A DNA stretch of 64,000 nucleotides from Neorhizobium galegae (GTDB lineage Bacteria; Pseudomonadota; Alphaproteobacteria; Rhizobiales; Rhizobiaceae): the NCBI RefSeq assembly GCF_017877135.1, contig NZ_JAGIPH010000001.1:1116001-1180000 (forward strand). The letters are read 5' to 3'. A model generated the notes under the pieces. That model was not told the origin of the DNA. It made no database searches and saw only the letters and a list, made by a program, of their open reading frames with translations. A program made the position numbers and the translations under genes. Shown here one piece after another: positions 36,956 through 46,951 of this stretch (the stretch's first letter is position 1; each line of letters opens with the position of its first letter).

Positions 36956-37450
36956 TCAGCAGAGCGCGTCGATCTCGTCATCCGTCAGCGTATCGGGAAG
37001 CACGGTGACGGGGATGGGGAAGGCCGCGCCGCGGGCGGCAAGCGAGGTGACAAGCGGTCCCGGCCCTTCCTTGGAGGAGGAACCGGCGGCCAGAACGAGA
37101 ATGGCGATATCGCGATCCTCCTCGATCACCGCATTGATTTCGTCCGACGCACTGCCTTCGCGAATCACCACTTCCGGATCGATGCCGATCGTCTCGCGCA
37201 CCCTCTGGGCAGCCTTTGCCATGGCGGCTTCCGCTTCCTCGCGCGCTTCGGCGCGCATGATCTGCTCGACACCCAGCCACTGCTGGAAATCGCCTTCCGG
37301 AATGACGAAGAGGAGGATCAGCCCGCCATTGGAATTCTTGGCGCGGCGCCCGGCATAATGCACGGCGCGTTCACATTCCGGCGTGCCGTCGATGACGGCC
37401 AGGAACTTGCGGCGATGCCCCTCAAGCCGTGAAAGACGCTTTGAAACCAT
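36956..37450 (-). CDS. Universal stress protein (UspA family)
   Basis: 164 residues with one Usp domain starting at KFLAVIDGTPECERAVHYAGRRAK (about 15-38). The C-terminal nucleotide loop reads LAAGSSSKEGPGPLVTSLAARGAAFPIPVTVLP, which departs from the ATP-binding G-x2-G-x9-G-S/T pattern only slightly. It may bind ATP and act in stress endurance. It stands between the Nfu gene and the trpS terminator. Confidence 0.87.
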   Translation of the reverse strand: MVSKRLSRLEGHRRKFLAVIDGTPECERAVHYAGRRAKNSNGGLILLFVIPEGDFQQWLGVEQIMRAEAREEAEAAMAKAAQRVRETIGIDPEVVIREGSASDEINAVIEEDRDIAILVLAAGSSSKEGPGPLVTSLAARGAAFPIPVTVLPDTLTDDEIDALC

Positions 37451-37511
37451 GGACGCTCCCCCTCATCTCGACCGGATGTATCGCGTTTGAGAACTTATAC
37501 CAATCGGCGAA

Positions 37512-37546
37512 AATGAAAACCCGCCGGCCTGTACAGCCCGGCGGGT
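37512..37546 (-). terminator. Rho-independent terminator after trpS
   Basis: A 9-bp stem (ACCCGCCGG and complement, 10-base loop) 27 bases past the trpS stop. On the minus strand it is followed by TTTCATTTTC. Confidence 0.75.
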
Positions 37547-37572
37547 GTCTGTCTCTCGGCGCGGCTATCGGT

Positions 37573-38637
37573 TCAGCGCAGGAAGCCCACGATGTCGAAC
37601 ACCTCGTTCATCACCTTTTCAGCGCGGGCGCCGGCGCGCTCGCCGCCATCGCGCAGGATGGCGTCGATATGGCTGGTATCGTCCATCAGGCGGCGCATTT
37701 CGCCCGTGATCGGCGACAGAACATGCACGGCAAGATCGGCAAGCGCCGGCTTGAACACGGAAAACTGCTGGCCGCCAAATTCGGCAATCACGTCTTCCTT
37801 GGTCTTGTCCGAGAGCGCCGCATAGATGCCGACAAGGTTTTCCGCCTCCGGACGACCTTTCAGGCCTTCCAGTTCGGACGGCAGGCCGTCCGGATCGGTC
37901 TTGGCCTTGCGGATCTTTTTCAGGATCTCGTCGGCATCGTCCATCAGGTTGATGCGCGACAGGTCCGACGGATCGGATTTCGACATTTTCTTCGTGCCGT
38001 CGCGAAGCGACATGACACGCGGCGCAGGGCCATCGATCAGCGGCTCGACCAGCGGGAAATAGCCATGGATCGGCTCTTCGCCGACGACCATATCAACGCC
38101 GGTGCCGGTGGCGCGGATTTTCTCCTGAAAGTCGATGTTGAATTTTTGCGCGATATCGCGGGCCAGTTCCAGATGCTGCTTCTGGTCGTCGCCGACAGGC
38201 ACATGGGTGGCGCGGTAGACCAGAATGTCGGCCGCCATCAGGCTCGGATAGGCAAGCAGGCCGAGCGAGGCATTTTCGCGGTCCTTGCCGGCCTTGTCCT
38301 TGAACTGCGTCATGCGGTTCATCCAGCCGATGCGGGCAACGCAGTTGAAGATCCAGGCCAGTTCCGCATGCTGCGGCACGGCCGACTGGTTAAAGACGAT
38401 ATGCTTCTTCGGATCGATGCCAGAGGCGATGAAGGCGGCTGCAATCGAGCGGATCTGGCCGCGCAGATCGTCATGCACGAGCTGGGCCGTGATCGCATGC
38501 AGGTCTACGACGCAATAGATGCAATCATTGTTTTCCTGCAGCGCAACGAACTTGCGGATCGCGCCGAGATAATTGCCGAGATGCAGATTGCCCGTCGGCT
38601 GGACACCGGAAAAAACGAGCGGCTGGAAGGTATTCAT
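37573..38637 (-). CDS. trpS: Tryptophanyl-tRNA synthetase
   Basis: 354 residues, class Ic. The HIGH-like signature is [11 protein letters not shown] (about 16-26) preceded by FSGVQPTG, and the KMSKS loop is intact in [10 protein letters not shown] (about 210). [12 protein letters not shown] is the family tryptophan-site segment. It charges tRNA-Trp. It is monocistronic, with its own terminator. Confidence 0.98.
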   Translation of the reverse strand: MNTFQPLVFSGVQPTGNLHLGNYLGAIRKFVALQENNDCIYCVVDLHAITAQLVHDDLRGQIRSIAAAFIASGIDPKKHIVFNQSAVPQHAELAWIFNCVARIGWMNRMTQFKDKAGKDRENASLGLLAYPSLMAADILVYRATHVPVGDDQKQHLELARDIAQKFNIDFQEKIRATGTGVDMVVGEEPIHGYFPLVEPLIDGPAPRVMSLRDGTKKMSKSDPSDLSRINLMDDADEILKKIRKAKTDPDGLPSELEGLKGRPEAENLVGIYAALSDKTKEDVIAEFGGQQFSVFKPALADLAVHVLSPITGEMRRLMDDTSHIDAILRDGGERAGARAEKVMNEVFDIVGFLR

Positions 38638-38774
38638 ATCGTCCTCATTCAGGCTGGTGGAGGGCCACAGGCTTTTGGAAACGGATCATCGGAAAGGGTG
38701 AAGATCTTTCCGCGTTCCGCCCCTGACGGCCATGGTGCTAACGGCGCGCTTGAAGCACGGCTTGGGCCTTGCGA

Positions 38775-39179
38775 TCAAGGGGCTGCATCGGTGTTGTGCT
38801 GGATCAGATCCCAAAGATTGCCGTAGAGGTCGGAAAACACCGCAACCGTGCCGTAAGGCTCGTGGCGCGGCTCTTCGATGAAGCGCACGCCCTTCTCCCG
38901 GAAAGCCGCATGATCGCGGGCAAAATCATCCGTCGACAGGAAGAAGCTGACGCGGCCGGCCGTCTGGTTTCCGATCGCCGCCTGCTCGGTCGCACTATCG
39001 GCGCGGGCGAGAAGCAGGGATGCCCCCTCGCCACCCTTCGGCCGGATGACCACCCAGCGCTTGCCCTCCTCCGGCAGGGGCGCGTCGAACACGGGTTCGA
39101 AGCCGAGTACCCCACAATAAAAATCTTTCGCGCGGTCATAGTCATCGACAACAAGGGTCACGAGAAACAGGCTCGGCAT
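38775..39179 (-). CDS. VOC (glyoxalase/bleomycin-resistance-like) family protein
   Basis: 134 residues with the paired beta-alpha-beta-beta-beta units of the vicinal-oxygen-chelate fold: LFLVTLVVDDYDRAKDFYCGVLGF and, near the C terminus, YGTVAVFSDLYGNLWDLIQ, which supplies the conserved Glu/Asp-Leu metal side. The substrate cannot be predicted. AGGAGAGGA lies before the ATG at 39179. It follows the oligopeptide transporter operon on the same strand by 57 bases. Confidence 0.85.
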   Translation of the reverse strand: MPSLFLVTLVVDDYDRAKDFYCGVLGFEPVFDAPLPEEGKRWVVIRPKGGEGASLLLARADSATEQAAIGNQTAGRVSFFLSTDDFARDHAAFREKGVRFIEEPRHEPYGTVAVFSDLYGNLWDLIQHNTDAAP

Positions 39180-39235
39180 GTGTCCTCTCCTTAAAACAGT
39201 TACGCCCGGCAGAACCGGGCGTAACACGAGAGATG

Positions 39236-40843
39236 TCAGTGCGTGAAGGCGGCTGCAATCAGCGCCTTGGTATAATCCTGGGCGGGGCTGTCGAAAATCT
39301 CTTCCGTCGGCCCCTCCTCCACGATGCGGCCGTTCTTCATGACAACCACATGGTCGGACATGGCGCGCACCACCGAAAGATCGTGGCTGATGAAGACATA
39401 GGACAGATCGTGTTTTGCCTGCAGGTCGCGCAGAAGCTCGATCACCTGGCGCTGCACGGACCGGTCGAGCGCCGACGTCGGCTCGTCGAGGATGACCACC
39501 TTGGGTTTGAGGATCATCGAGCGGGCAATCGCGATGCGCTGGCGCTGGCCGCCGGAAAACTCGTGCGGATAGCGGTTGCGCGCGGCCGGATCGAGCCCGA
39601 CCTCGTTCAGCGCCTCGATGGCCCGCTTGTCCCGGTCGGCCTTGGAAAGCGCCGGCTCGTGGACATAAAGCCCTTCGGTGATGATCTCGCCCACCGTCTG
39701 GCGCGGCGAGAGCGACCCGTAAGGGTCCTGGAACACCAGCTGCAACTGGCGCCGGTAGGGCTGCATCTGCTTGCGGTCGAGGCTCGAGACATCGGTCGTC
39801 TCGAAGCGATAACGCCCGTCCGATTCGAGCAGCCGCAGGAGCGCGCGCCCGAGCGTCGATTTGCCCGAACCGGATTCGCCGACGATGCCGATGGTCTGGC
39901 CCTTGCGGAGCCTCACGGTCACATTGTCCACGGCGCGAAACGTCTGGCTGCCCTTGAAGAGCAGGCCCGAGCCGATATCGAAATCAACAACGACATTGCG
40001 GCCTTCCAGAATGACCGGAGCCTCCGCAGGCGGCGCAGGCTTGATGCCGGCGGGCTCGGAGGCGAGCAGCATCTTGGTATAGTCATGCTGGGCATTGCCA
40101 AAGATCTCGTCGCGCGTGCCCTGTTCGACAATTTCGCCGCGCCGCATCACCACGACGCGGTCGGCGACATGCTTCACCACACCCAGATCATGGGTGATCA
40201 GCACGATGGCCATGCCGAAGCGCTTTTGTAGATCGGCGAGAAGATCGAGAATCTGCGCCTGGATCGTCACGTCGAGCGCCGTTGTCGGTTCATCGGCAAT
40301 CAAGAGGTCCGGTTCGTTCGCCAAGGCCATGGCGATCATCACGCGCTGGCGCTGGCCGCCGGACATTTCATGAGGATAGCTGTCGATGCGCCGCTCCGGG
40401 TCCGGGATGCCGACGAGTTTCATCAGTTCCAGCACGCGGGAGCGCGCCTCACGCTTGCCCATGCCGCGATGGTGGATGAGCGGTTCGGCGATCTGCCTGC
40501 CGATCGTGTAGAGCGGATCGAGCGAGGTCATCGGCTCCTGGAAGATCATGGTGATCTTGGAGCCGCGCACGCTATTCAGCGTCGAAAGGCTTGCGCCGAC
40601 CAGTTCCGTCTCACCGTATCGGGCCGAGCCGGACACGCGGCCATTGCTGGCCAGAAGCCCCATGACGGCCATCATCGTCTGGCTCTTGCCCGAGCCGGAT
40701 TCGCCGACGATGGCGAGCGTTTCGCCCTTTTTCACCGAAAAGCCGGTGCCCTTGACCGCATTCACCTCGCCGTCCGGCGTGGTGAAATCGACCTTCAGAT
40801 TGGCAACCGTCAGCACGGTCTCGCTTGTGTTGTTCGTATCCAT
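39236..40843 (-). CDS. Peptide ABC transporter, fused dual ATPase (OppD-OppF type)
   Basis: 535 residues with two ABC domains. The first (about 1-260) has Walker A GESGSGKS at about 45, signature MSGGQRQR and Walker [10 protein letters not shown]. The second (about 275-530) has Walker A GESGSGKS at about 322, signature FSGGQRQR and Walker B VVILDEPT. Both halves keep a C-terminal oligopeptide-transporter extension. It powers import through the two permeases upstream. It begins 2 bases after the OppC-like stop. YejF and GsiA are named members with this fused layout. Confidence 0.95.
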   Translation of the reverse strand: MDTNNTSETVLTVANLKVDFTTPDGEVNAVKGTGFSVKKGETLAIVGESGSGKSQTMMAVMGLLASNGRVSGSARYGETELVGASLSTLNSVRGSKITMIFQEPMTSLDPLYTIGRQIAEPLIHHRGMGKREARSRVLELMKLVGIPDPERRIDSYPHEMSGGQRQRVMIAMALANEPDLLIADEPTTALDVTIQAQILDLLADLQKRFGMAIVLITHDLGVVKHVADRVVVMRRGEIVEQGTRDEIFGNAQHDYTKMLLASEPAGIKPAPPAEAPVILEGRNVVVDFDIGSGLLFKGSQTFRAVDNVTVRLRKGQTIGIVGESGSGKSTLGRALLRLLESDGRYRFETTDVSSLDRKQMQPYRRQLQLVFQDPYGSLSPRQTVGEIITEGLYVHEPALSKADRDKRAIEALNEVGLDPAARNRYPHEFSGGQRQRIAIARSMILKPKVVILDEPTSALDRSVQRQVIELLRDLQAKHDLSYVFISHDLSVVRAMSDHVVVMKNGRIVEEGPTEEIFDSPAQDYTKALIAAAFTH

Positions 40844-40845
40844 GC

Positions 40846-41976
40846 TCAGCGGTCCTTCGGATCGAGCGCGTCGCGCAGGCCGTCGCCGACGAAATTCAGC
40901 GAAAACAGCGTGATGACGAAGAAGATCGACGGGAAGATCAAAAGCCAGGGCGCGTTCTGCATGTTCTTGGCCCCTTCCGAGATCAGCGTGCCCCAGCTGG
41001 CAAGCGGCGCCTGGACGCCAAGGCCGAGGAAGGACAGGAAACTTTCCGTCAGGATCACCTGCGGCACCACGACCGTCACGAAGACGATGACCGGGCCGAT
41101 GGTGTTGGGGATGATGTGGCGGCGGATGATCTGCCAATCCGAGAGGCCGAGCGCCTGCGCTGCGCCGACGAATTCGCGCCGTTTCAGCGACAGCGTCTGG
41201 CCGCGCACGATGCGCGCCATTTCCAGCCATTGCACGGCACCGATCACCGCAAAGATCAGCACCACCGAACGGCCGAAGAAGACCACCAGCACCACGACGA
41301 GAAAGACGAAGGGCAGCGAATAGAGGATTTCGACGAAGCGCATCATGATATTGTCGACGCGCCCGCCGAGATAGCCGGAGGTTGCGCCGTAGACGACACC
41401 GATGCCGAGCGACACCAGCGAGGCGGCAAGTCCGACGGCAATGGAAATCTGACCGCCGAGCATGACGCGCACCATCAGGTCACGGCCGTTGCTGTCGGTG
41501 CCGAAGAAGAAATATTTCTGGTCCACCGTGCCGGTCAGCACCATGGAAAGCTGGTCGGGGGCGGTTTCCTTGACCTCCGTCGACTTGAACTCGTTCACCC
41601 GGTCGAAATAGCGCACAGAGCGCAGATCGATGGGGCTTGAGGAGGTCACTCTGGCTGTAAAGACGCCGTTGTCGATCTCGAAGCTTTCGAGCGTCAGGCG
41701 GGCGCGTTTTGCCGCCGAGGCGGCGACATCTTCCAGCGTCTTCGGGTCCGGCCGGGGCGAAAGGCTCGGCGGAATGGTGACGTAGGAGGCAAACACCTGG
41801 TCATAGGCATGCGGCACGAAGAGCGGACCGGCAAAGGAGAAGAGGCCGATCAGCAGCAGCACGAGGCAGGAGACCATGGCCGCCGTGTTGCGGCGAAAGC
41901 GCAGGAGCGCCAGCTGCCCGAGGCTTCGGCCCTTCATTTCGGGTGCTGTCGCGGAAAGAGTGGTCATGTCAGTCAT
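40846..41976 (-). CDS. oppC: Peptide ABC transporter permease, OppC type
   Basis: 376 residues. One N-terminal helix (about 33-53) and a periplasmic insertion of about 120 residues precede five further helices. The binding-protein-dependent transport (EAA) loop reads [24 protein letters not shown] (about 280-300). The start overlaps the OppB-like stop by 8 bases. An in-frame start at 42003 exists but overlaps further and lacks conserved sequence. Confidence 0.93.
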   Translation of the reverse strand: MTDMTTLSATAPEMKGRSLGQLALLRFRRNTAAMVSCLVLLLIGLFSFAGPLFVPHAYDQVFASYVTIPPSLSPRPDPKTLEDVAASAAKRARLTLESFEIDNGVFTARVTSSSPIDLRSVRYFDRVNEFKSTEVKETAPDQLSMVLTGTVDQKYFFFGTDSNGRDLMVRVMLGGQISIAVGLAASLVSLGIGVVYGATSGYLGGRVDNIMMRFVEILYSLPFVFLVVVLVVFFGRSVVLIFAVIGAVQWLEMARIVRGQTLSLKRREFVGAAQALGLSDWQIIRRHIIPNTIGPVIVFVTVVVPQVILTESFLSFLGLGVQAPLASWGTLISEGAKNMQNAPWLLIFPSIFFVITLFSLNFVGDGLRDALDPKDR

Positions 41977-42892
41977 GGCGAACCCTCGGGTCGAGCAGGC
42001 CATAGGCGATATCGACCAGGAGATTGAAGAGGATCACGAAGATCGCGACGAGGATGACGGTGCCCATCACCAGCGGATAATCGCGGTTCAGCGCCCCCAG
42101 CACGAAATAGCGGCCAACGCCTGGAATGGTGAAAATGCTTTCCACCACAGCCGAACCGGTAAGCAGCGCTGCGGCACAGGGCGCCAGATAGGAAACGACC
42201 GGCAGCATCGCCCCGCGCAGCGCATGGGTGACGACCACGACCCGCGATGGCAGACCATAGGCGCGGGCCGTGCGGATATGGTCGGTGTGCAGCGCCTCGA
42301 TCATCGCGCCGCGCGTGAGGCGGGCAAAGACGGCCAACTGCGGCAGCGCGAGAGCAATCATCGGCAGGATGAGATATTGCGCCGAGCCATCGCCCCAGCC
42401 GCCGGCGGGCAGCCAGGACAGAAGCACGGCAAAGACCAGCGTCAGCACCGGGCCGACGACGAAATTGGGAACGGTGACGCCCACCGTCGCAAACGCCATC
42501 AGACCGAAATCAAGGGCGCTGTTTTGGCGCAGCGCCGCAATCGTGCCGAGCAGCACGCCGCCAACGAGCGCGATCAGGATGGCCATGGAGCCCAGCTGCA
42601 TCGAATACGGCAGCGCCTTGCCGATGAGTTCGGCAACGGTATTGTCCTTGTAGATGAAGCTCGGGCCGAAATCGCCGGTCAGCGCATTGCCGATATAGGT
42701 GAGGTATTGCCGCCAGATCGGCTGATCGAGATGGTAGGTCGCCATCAGATTGGCCATGGTCTGGGGCGGCAGCGGACGTTCCAGGTTGAACGGGCCGCCG
42801 GGCGCAAAGCGCATCAGGAAAAACGAAATGGTCACGACGACGAACACCGTGGGAATGGCGCTCATCAGCCGGCGCAGGACGAAGCTGATCAT
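41969..42892 (-). CDS. oppB: Peptide ABC transporter permease, OppB type
   Basis: 307 residues with about six membrane helices. An N-terminal FVLRRLMSAIPTVFVVVTISFFLMRFAPGGPF is typical of OppB/DppB, and the EAA-loop is EALHTDHIRTARAYGLPSRVVVVTHALRGA. It pairs with the OppC-type permease to form the channel. It lies after a hairpin that separates it from the binding-protein gene. Confidence 0.95.
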   Translation of the reverse strand: MISFVLRRLMSAIPTVFVVVTISFFLMRFAPGGPFNLERPLPPQTMANLMATYHLDQPIWRQYLTYIGNALTGDFGPSFIYKDNTVAELIGKALPYSMQLGSMAILIALVGGVLLGTIAALRQNSALDFGLMAFATVGVTVPNFVVGPVLTLVFAVLLSWLPAGGWGDGSAQYLILPMIALALPQLAVFARLTRGAMIEALHTDHIRTARAYGLPSRVVVVTHALRGAMLPVVSYLAPCAAALLTGSAVVESIFTIPGVGRYFVLGALNRDYPLVMGTVILVAIFVILFNLLVDIAYGLLDPRVRHD

Positions 42893-42899
42893 GGGTCAA

Positions 42900-42940
42900 A
42901 AAGCATGACGCGCGAGACCCTTTGGGTTTCGCGCGTCATT
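42900..42940 (-). terminator. Intercistronic hairpin between oppA and oppB (attenuator)
   Basis: A stem of ten or more base pairs (ATGACGCGCGA side at 42905, CGCGCGTCAT side ending 42939) with further inner pairing. On the minus strand it is followed by GCTTTTTGACC. It lies 15 bases past the oppA stop and 13 before the oppB start. This would let part of the transcription stop after oppA, giving more binding protein than permease, a known arrangement in such operons. Confidence 0.7.
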
Positions 42941-42953
42941 CTCCCTTTAAGGG

Positions 42954-44552
42954 TTATTCGGAGACGTTCAAATACTTGGACAGATGCTCGTTCACCGCAT
43001 TGTCGCTCCAGCCGGAGACACGCGACGCCACGAGCCACAGGTTGGCCGTGTTCATGAACGGCGCGATCGGCTGGTCACGGCTGAGAATGGCTTCCGCGTT
43101 CTTCAGAATTTCCATGCGCTTTGCCACATCCCGCTCCTCGTTCGACTGCTGCATCAGCGCATCGAACTCGTCATTCTTGTATTTGGCGTAGTTGAAGGTG
43201 ACGTTGGAGCCGACATTCAGCGTCAGGAAGTTTTCCGGATCGGCGTAATCGGCCGTCCAGCCGGCGCGGGCGACATTGAACTTGCCGCCTTCCTGCAGGT
43301 AGGCATAGTGCGAGGCGACATCGAGATTGACCAGCGACACATTGGCGCCGAACGTGTTCTTCCACATGTCGGCGACCGCGGTTGCCACACGCTCATGGTT
43401 GGCATTGGTGTTATAGCGGATCTCGATATTGAGCGGCTTTGCGCCTTCGCCGTAGCCGGCCTCCTTCATCAGCGCGACGGCCTTGTCCTCGCGGTCGATC
43501 TGCGACAGCGCGGCCCAGTCCGGCACGGCGCCTTCGCCATAGCCTTCCATGCCCGGCGGCACGAGATGGTAGGCCGGAAGCTGCGCGCCGGAATAGATCT
43601 CGGCTGCCAGGAAATCGCGGTCGACAGCCATCGAGAGCGCGTTGCGCACCCGAACGTCGCTATAGGGCGCCTCGCGCGTGTCGAAGGTGTAGTAATAGGT
43701 GGCAAGCGAGGGGTTCACATGCACCTGATCGCCATAGCTTTCCCGCAGGCGTTTGATCTGGTCGGCGGAGAAATTATAGACGAGGTCCATTTCCTTGGCC
43801 TCGAAACGACGCACGGACGCCGCATCGTCATCGATCGGGTAGAAGATCACTTTGTCGAGCTTGACGTTGGCGACATCCCAGTACTGGTCGTTCTTCACCA
43901 CGGTCAGCGTATCGTTGGGCACATGGCTCTCAAGCTTGAAGGCGCCGTTGGAGACCATGTTGCCGGGCTTGACGAACTGATCGCCGAACTTTTCGAAATT
44001 GGCCTTCGAGATCGGCAGTGCCGTCTGATGCGCCAGAAGCTGCAGGAAGAACGGCGTCGGACGCTCGAGCGTGATTTCCACTGTCTTGGCATCCACCGCC
44101 TTCACACCCAGCTGGTCGACGGGGAGTTCGCCCTTGTTGACCTTCTGCGCATTCTTGATCGGGTAGAGAATATTGGCATAGCCGGCCGCCGTCTTCGGAT
44201 CTTCGACGCGGCGCAGGGAGAACAGGAAATCCTCGGCCGTCACGGCAGAGCCGTCCGACCATTTGGCATTGTCGCGCAGCTTGAAGGTATAGACCGTGCC
44301 GTCGTCGGACACGGTCCAGCTTTCGGCGGCACCGGGCACGATCTCGCCCTTGGCATCATAGATCGTCAGGCCCTCGAACAGGTCCTTGACCACGAAGCTT
44401 TCGATGTCGATGGAGATGTGGGCGTAGTCGAGCGTCTGCGGCTCGCCACTGTTGCCGCGATGCAGAACGGCTTCGGCCAGCGCATTGCTCGCGCCAAACA
44501 GAAGCGATCCCACGAGGATCGAAGTCGCCAATCTGGTTTTCATGAACGTCAT
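42954..44552 (-). CDS. oppA: Oligopeptide ABC transporter substrate-binding protein
   Basis: 532 residues. A Sec signal peptide (RLATSILVGSLLFGASNALA) is followed by an SBP_bac_5 domain: HRGNSGEPQTLDYAHI, WSDGSAVTAEDFLFSLRRV and YVRNALSMAVDRD-like RVRNALSMAVDRDFL. It captures peptides in the periplasm. It is first in the operon SBP-OppB-OppC-ATPase. The ATG at 44552 has GGGA about 10 bases upstream; the ATG at 44543 (MKTRL) is the alternative. Confidence 0.95.
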   Translation of the reverse strand: MTFMKTRLATSILVGSLLFGASNALAEAVLHRGNSGEPQTLDYAHISIDIESFVVKDLFEGLTIYDAKGEIVPGAAESWTVSDDGTVYTFKLRDNAKWSDGSAVTAEDFLFSLRRVEDPKTAAGYANILYPIKNAQKVNKGELPVDQLGVKAVDAKTVEITLERPTPFFLQLLAHQTALPISKANFEKFGDQFVKPGNMVSNGAFKLESHVPNDTLTVVKNDQYWDVANVKLDKVIFYPIDDDAASVRRFEAKEMDLVYNFSADQIKRLRESYGDQVHVNPSLATYYYTFDTREAPYSDVRVRNALSMAVDRDFLAAEIYSGAQLPAYHLVPPGMEGYGEGAVPDWAALSQIDREDKAVALMKEAGYGEGAKPLNIEIRYNTNANHERVATAVADMWKNTFGANVSLVNLDVASHYAYLQEGGKFNVARAGWTADYADPENFLTLNVGSNVTFNYAKYKNDEFDALMQQSNEERDVAKRMEILKNAEAILSRDQPIAPFMNTANLWLVASRVSGWSDNAVNEHLSKYLNVSE

Positions 44553-44916
44553 TCTTTGTTTCCCTTCCCCCAATGTGATCCTGGGTGTGAGGCGCAGAGC
44601 AAATGCGAATCCTGATCACAATACAAGTAGAACGTTAGTGCATTCGACATTATGCAGGCATATTTGCGACATCTTTGCGCCGTTGCGACCGCCTTTTGGC
44701 GCACGGATGCGTGATCATGAACCACCGTTTTCTCCGTGATGAGCGCTCCGTCTGGAGCGGGTGCAGCGGAAAATGGTTAATGGAATTTAACATCAAAGGC
44801 AGACAGATCTAAAATTTGAGCAATTTTGCCCTTACTGAGGTCACTTTCAGGAAGGAAATGCTCCGCCAGTTAAAAGTTAGCCCTTTCTTATGGGCCTTGA
44901 ACCGGACGGAGACTTC
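44553..44916. other. Intergenic region between divergent oppA and the M15 gene
   Basis: 364 bases with no supported gene. The stretch nearest oppA must hold its promoter and contains a TATGC-AG-GCATA inverted repeat (about 44651-44662), a possible operator. The part before the M15 gene is AT-richer than the surroundings and has a small CGCTCC/GGAGCG hairpin (about 44744-44759). I could not settle on -35/-10 pairs for either gene. Confidence 0.5.
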
Positions 44917-45348
44917 ATGCGCAAACTGTTGTGCGTCGCGCTCGCAAGCGTCATCAGCCTTTCATCGGCCATGGCTGCGGAAAAGGAACCTGTGAAAATC
45001 CGACGCGGCAATCTGTTCACCCACGATTACAGCGCCGCCTATACGGTGCAGCGGGTGAGCGTCAAGACCGAGTGTTTCCCGGAAAGGCTGGAAGCCATCC
45101 TGGCCCATATCGCGATCGAGACCGGGCGAAAGCCGGTCGTCACCTCGGGCCACCGGCCCCGTGCGGGGCGCTCCCAGCACAGCAGTTGCCTGGCCGCCGA
45201 TATCCGGGTGCCCGGCGTGTCCGACCGCGCGGTGATTGCGGCCGCCTCGACTGCCCCCGGCATTGGCGGCATCGGGCGCTATTGCAACGGCATCATCCAT
45301 GTGGATGTGGGGCCCAAGCGCCGCTGGGCCTATTGCGGCAAGTCGTAA
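44917..45348 (+). CDS. Secreted M15/DUF882-like peptidase
   Basis: 143 residues. A signal peptide (KLLCVALASVISLSSAMA) leads to a D-Ala-D-Ala carboxypeptidase-like fold. The zinc ligands are recognisable as His88 (SQH), Asp95 (AADI) and His128 (IIHVDVG), matching the HxxxxxxD...H pattern of M15-type enzymes. It probably cuts or binds peptidoglycan stem peptides in the periplasm. Two Cys pairs could form disulfides. The ATG at 44917 has CGGAG upstream. It converges on murJ, which exports the lipid-linked peptidoglycan precursor, but the strands differ and no operon link is visible. Confidence 0.8.
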   Translation: MRKLLCVALASVISLSSAMAAEKEPVKIRRGNLFTHDYSAAYTVQRVSVKTECFPERLEAILAHIAIETGRKPVVTSGHRPRAGRSQHSSCLAADIRVPGVSDRAVIAAASTAPGIGGIGRYCNGIIHVDVGPKRRWAYCGKS

Positions 45349-45382
45349 GAGCCTCACAACACCGGCTTTTGCGCCTGCCGCG

Positions 45383-46951
45383 TCAGCTGCGCGGCTTGCG
45401 CTTGAGGTTGCGGCGGATCATGCCGAGATCGGCACCGCCAATGGCGAAGGCCGCGGCGAAATAGACCAGCATCGCCACGCCGATCAGGGCAAAGAGCGCC
45501 AGAACCTTTTCGATGAGCCGGGTTCCCGGCGCAAGCCACGGAGCGGCATGGCCAAGCGCATAGCTCAAGGCCACACACATGATGCCGGTTGCGACCAGAA
45601 GCAAGGCAGCACGCCGGGCAAGCGCCCATTCCCAGACCAGATGGCCGCGCCTCAGCAGCATGGAAAACAGAAGCGCCGTATTCAGCCAGCCGGCGGCCGC
45701 TTCTGCCGTGGCGATGCCGCGCTCCGCAATCAGCGGGAAAAGCGTGATGGCAAGACCGGAGTTGATGACCACCGAGGCCATGGTAAAGCGCATCGGCGTC
45801 TTGGTGTCCTCGCGGGCGTAAAAGCCCGGCTGCAGGGCCTTGATGAGCACGAAGCCCGGCAGGCCGAGCCCGTAAATGGCAAGGATGGAGGCGACCACCG
45901 TGGTGTTTTCCGCCGAAAACGCGCCGCGCTCGTAAAGCACGCGGATGATGGCATCCGACAGCATCCAGAGCCCACCGGCGGCCGGCAGCGTCAGGAACAG
46001 CACGAATTCCAGCGACCGGTTCTGGATATTGCCGGCCTCCTTCATGTGCCCGGATTTGAGCGCGCGCGACAGTTCCGGCAAAAGCACGACGCCGACGGCA
46101 ACGCCGACGACGCCGAGCGGCAGCTGGTAGATGCGGTCGGCATATTGGAGAGCGGCAATCGCACCTTCCTTGCTCGACGCAATCGCCTGGCCGATGATCT
46201 GGTTGATCTGCGTCACGCCGCCGGTGACAGCCGCCGGCACGGCCAGCACCAGCAGCCGCTTCACATTGGGCGTGATGCGCGGCATACGAAAGCCGATGCT
46301 GACACCCGCATGGCGTACGCCGAAATAGACGACGGCAAGCTGCAGAAGGCCTGCGGCGAGAACGCTCCAGGAGAGATACCATGCCGTCGACAGCGGATCG
46401 GCCCCGCTCCACAGCGCATAGAACAGCGCGCCGATCATCACGACGTTGAGGAAAACCGGCGCGATGGCGGCGGCAAAGAAATGATGCAGCGAATTCAGCA
46501 TGCCGCTCATCATCGCCGTCAGCGACATGCACATCAGATAGGGAAACATCACCGCCGCAAGGCGGATGGTGATCGACATCTTTTCCGCATCGTCGGCAAA
46601 GCCGGGCGCGATCACGAAATGCACCAGAAGCGGCATGGACAATTCCATGACGATGGTGATCAGAAGCAAAACGGAAAAGAGAACGCCGAACACTTCCTCG
46701 GAAAAGCGTTTGGCGCCCTCGATGCCGTTCGCCTCGATTTCCTTGGAAAACAGGGGCACGAAGGCGGCATTGAAGGCGCCTTCGGCAAACAGGCGGCGAA
46801 ACAGGTTCGGAAAGCGGAAGGCCGCATAGAACACGTCGGCCATGGGTCCGGTGCCGAGTGCTGCCGCCATCAGGGTTTCGCGGGCAAAGCCGAACAGGCG
46901 ACTGCCGAGCGTGGCGCCACCGACGGTCGCAAACTTCTTGACGAGGCTCAT
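45383..46951 (-). CDS. murJ: Lipid II flippase MurJ (MviN)
   Basis: 522 residues with about fourteen membrane helices. Typical starts [25 protein letters not shown] and family blocks [20 protein letters not shown] and [16 protein letters not shown] are present. It moves lipid-linked peptidoglycan precursor across the inner membrane. I chose the ATG at 46951 because it overlaps the glnD stop as ATGA; a second ATG four codons upstream is possible. It is the downstream partner of glnD as in other rhizobia. Confidence 0.97.
   Translation of the reverse strand: MSLVKKFATVGGATLGSRLFGFARETLMAAALGTGPMADVFYAAFRFPNLFRRLFAEGAFNAAFVPLFSKEIEANGIEGAKRFSEEVFGVLFSVLLLITIVMELSMPLLVHFVIAPGFADDAEKMSITIRLAAVMFPYLMCMSLTAMMSGMLNSLHHFFAAAIAPVFLNVVMIGALFYALWSGADPLSTAWYLSWSVLAAGLLQLAVVYFGVRHAGVSIGFRMPRITPNVKRLLVLAVPAAVTGGVTQINQIIGQAIASSKEGAIAALQYADRIYQLPLGVVGVAVGVVLLPELSRALKSGHMKEAGNIQNRSLEFVLFLTLPAAGGLWMLSDAIIRVLYERGAFSAENTTVVASILAIYGLGLPGFVLIKALQPGFYAREDTKTPMRFTMASVVINSGLAITLFPLIAERGIATAEAAAGWLNTALLFSMLLRRGHLVWEWALARRAALLLVATGIMCVALSYALGHAAPWLAPGTRLIEKVLALFALIGVAMLVYFAAAFAIGGADLGMIRRNLKRKPRS

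Noticed and set aside
38775..45348. Genomic island around the VOC, oligopeptide transporter and M15 genes
   Set aside because: The block interrupts a string of housekeeping genes, but has no tRNA at its edge, direct repeats, integrase or visible change in base composition. It may simply be variable gene order.
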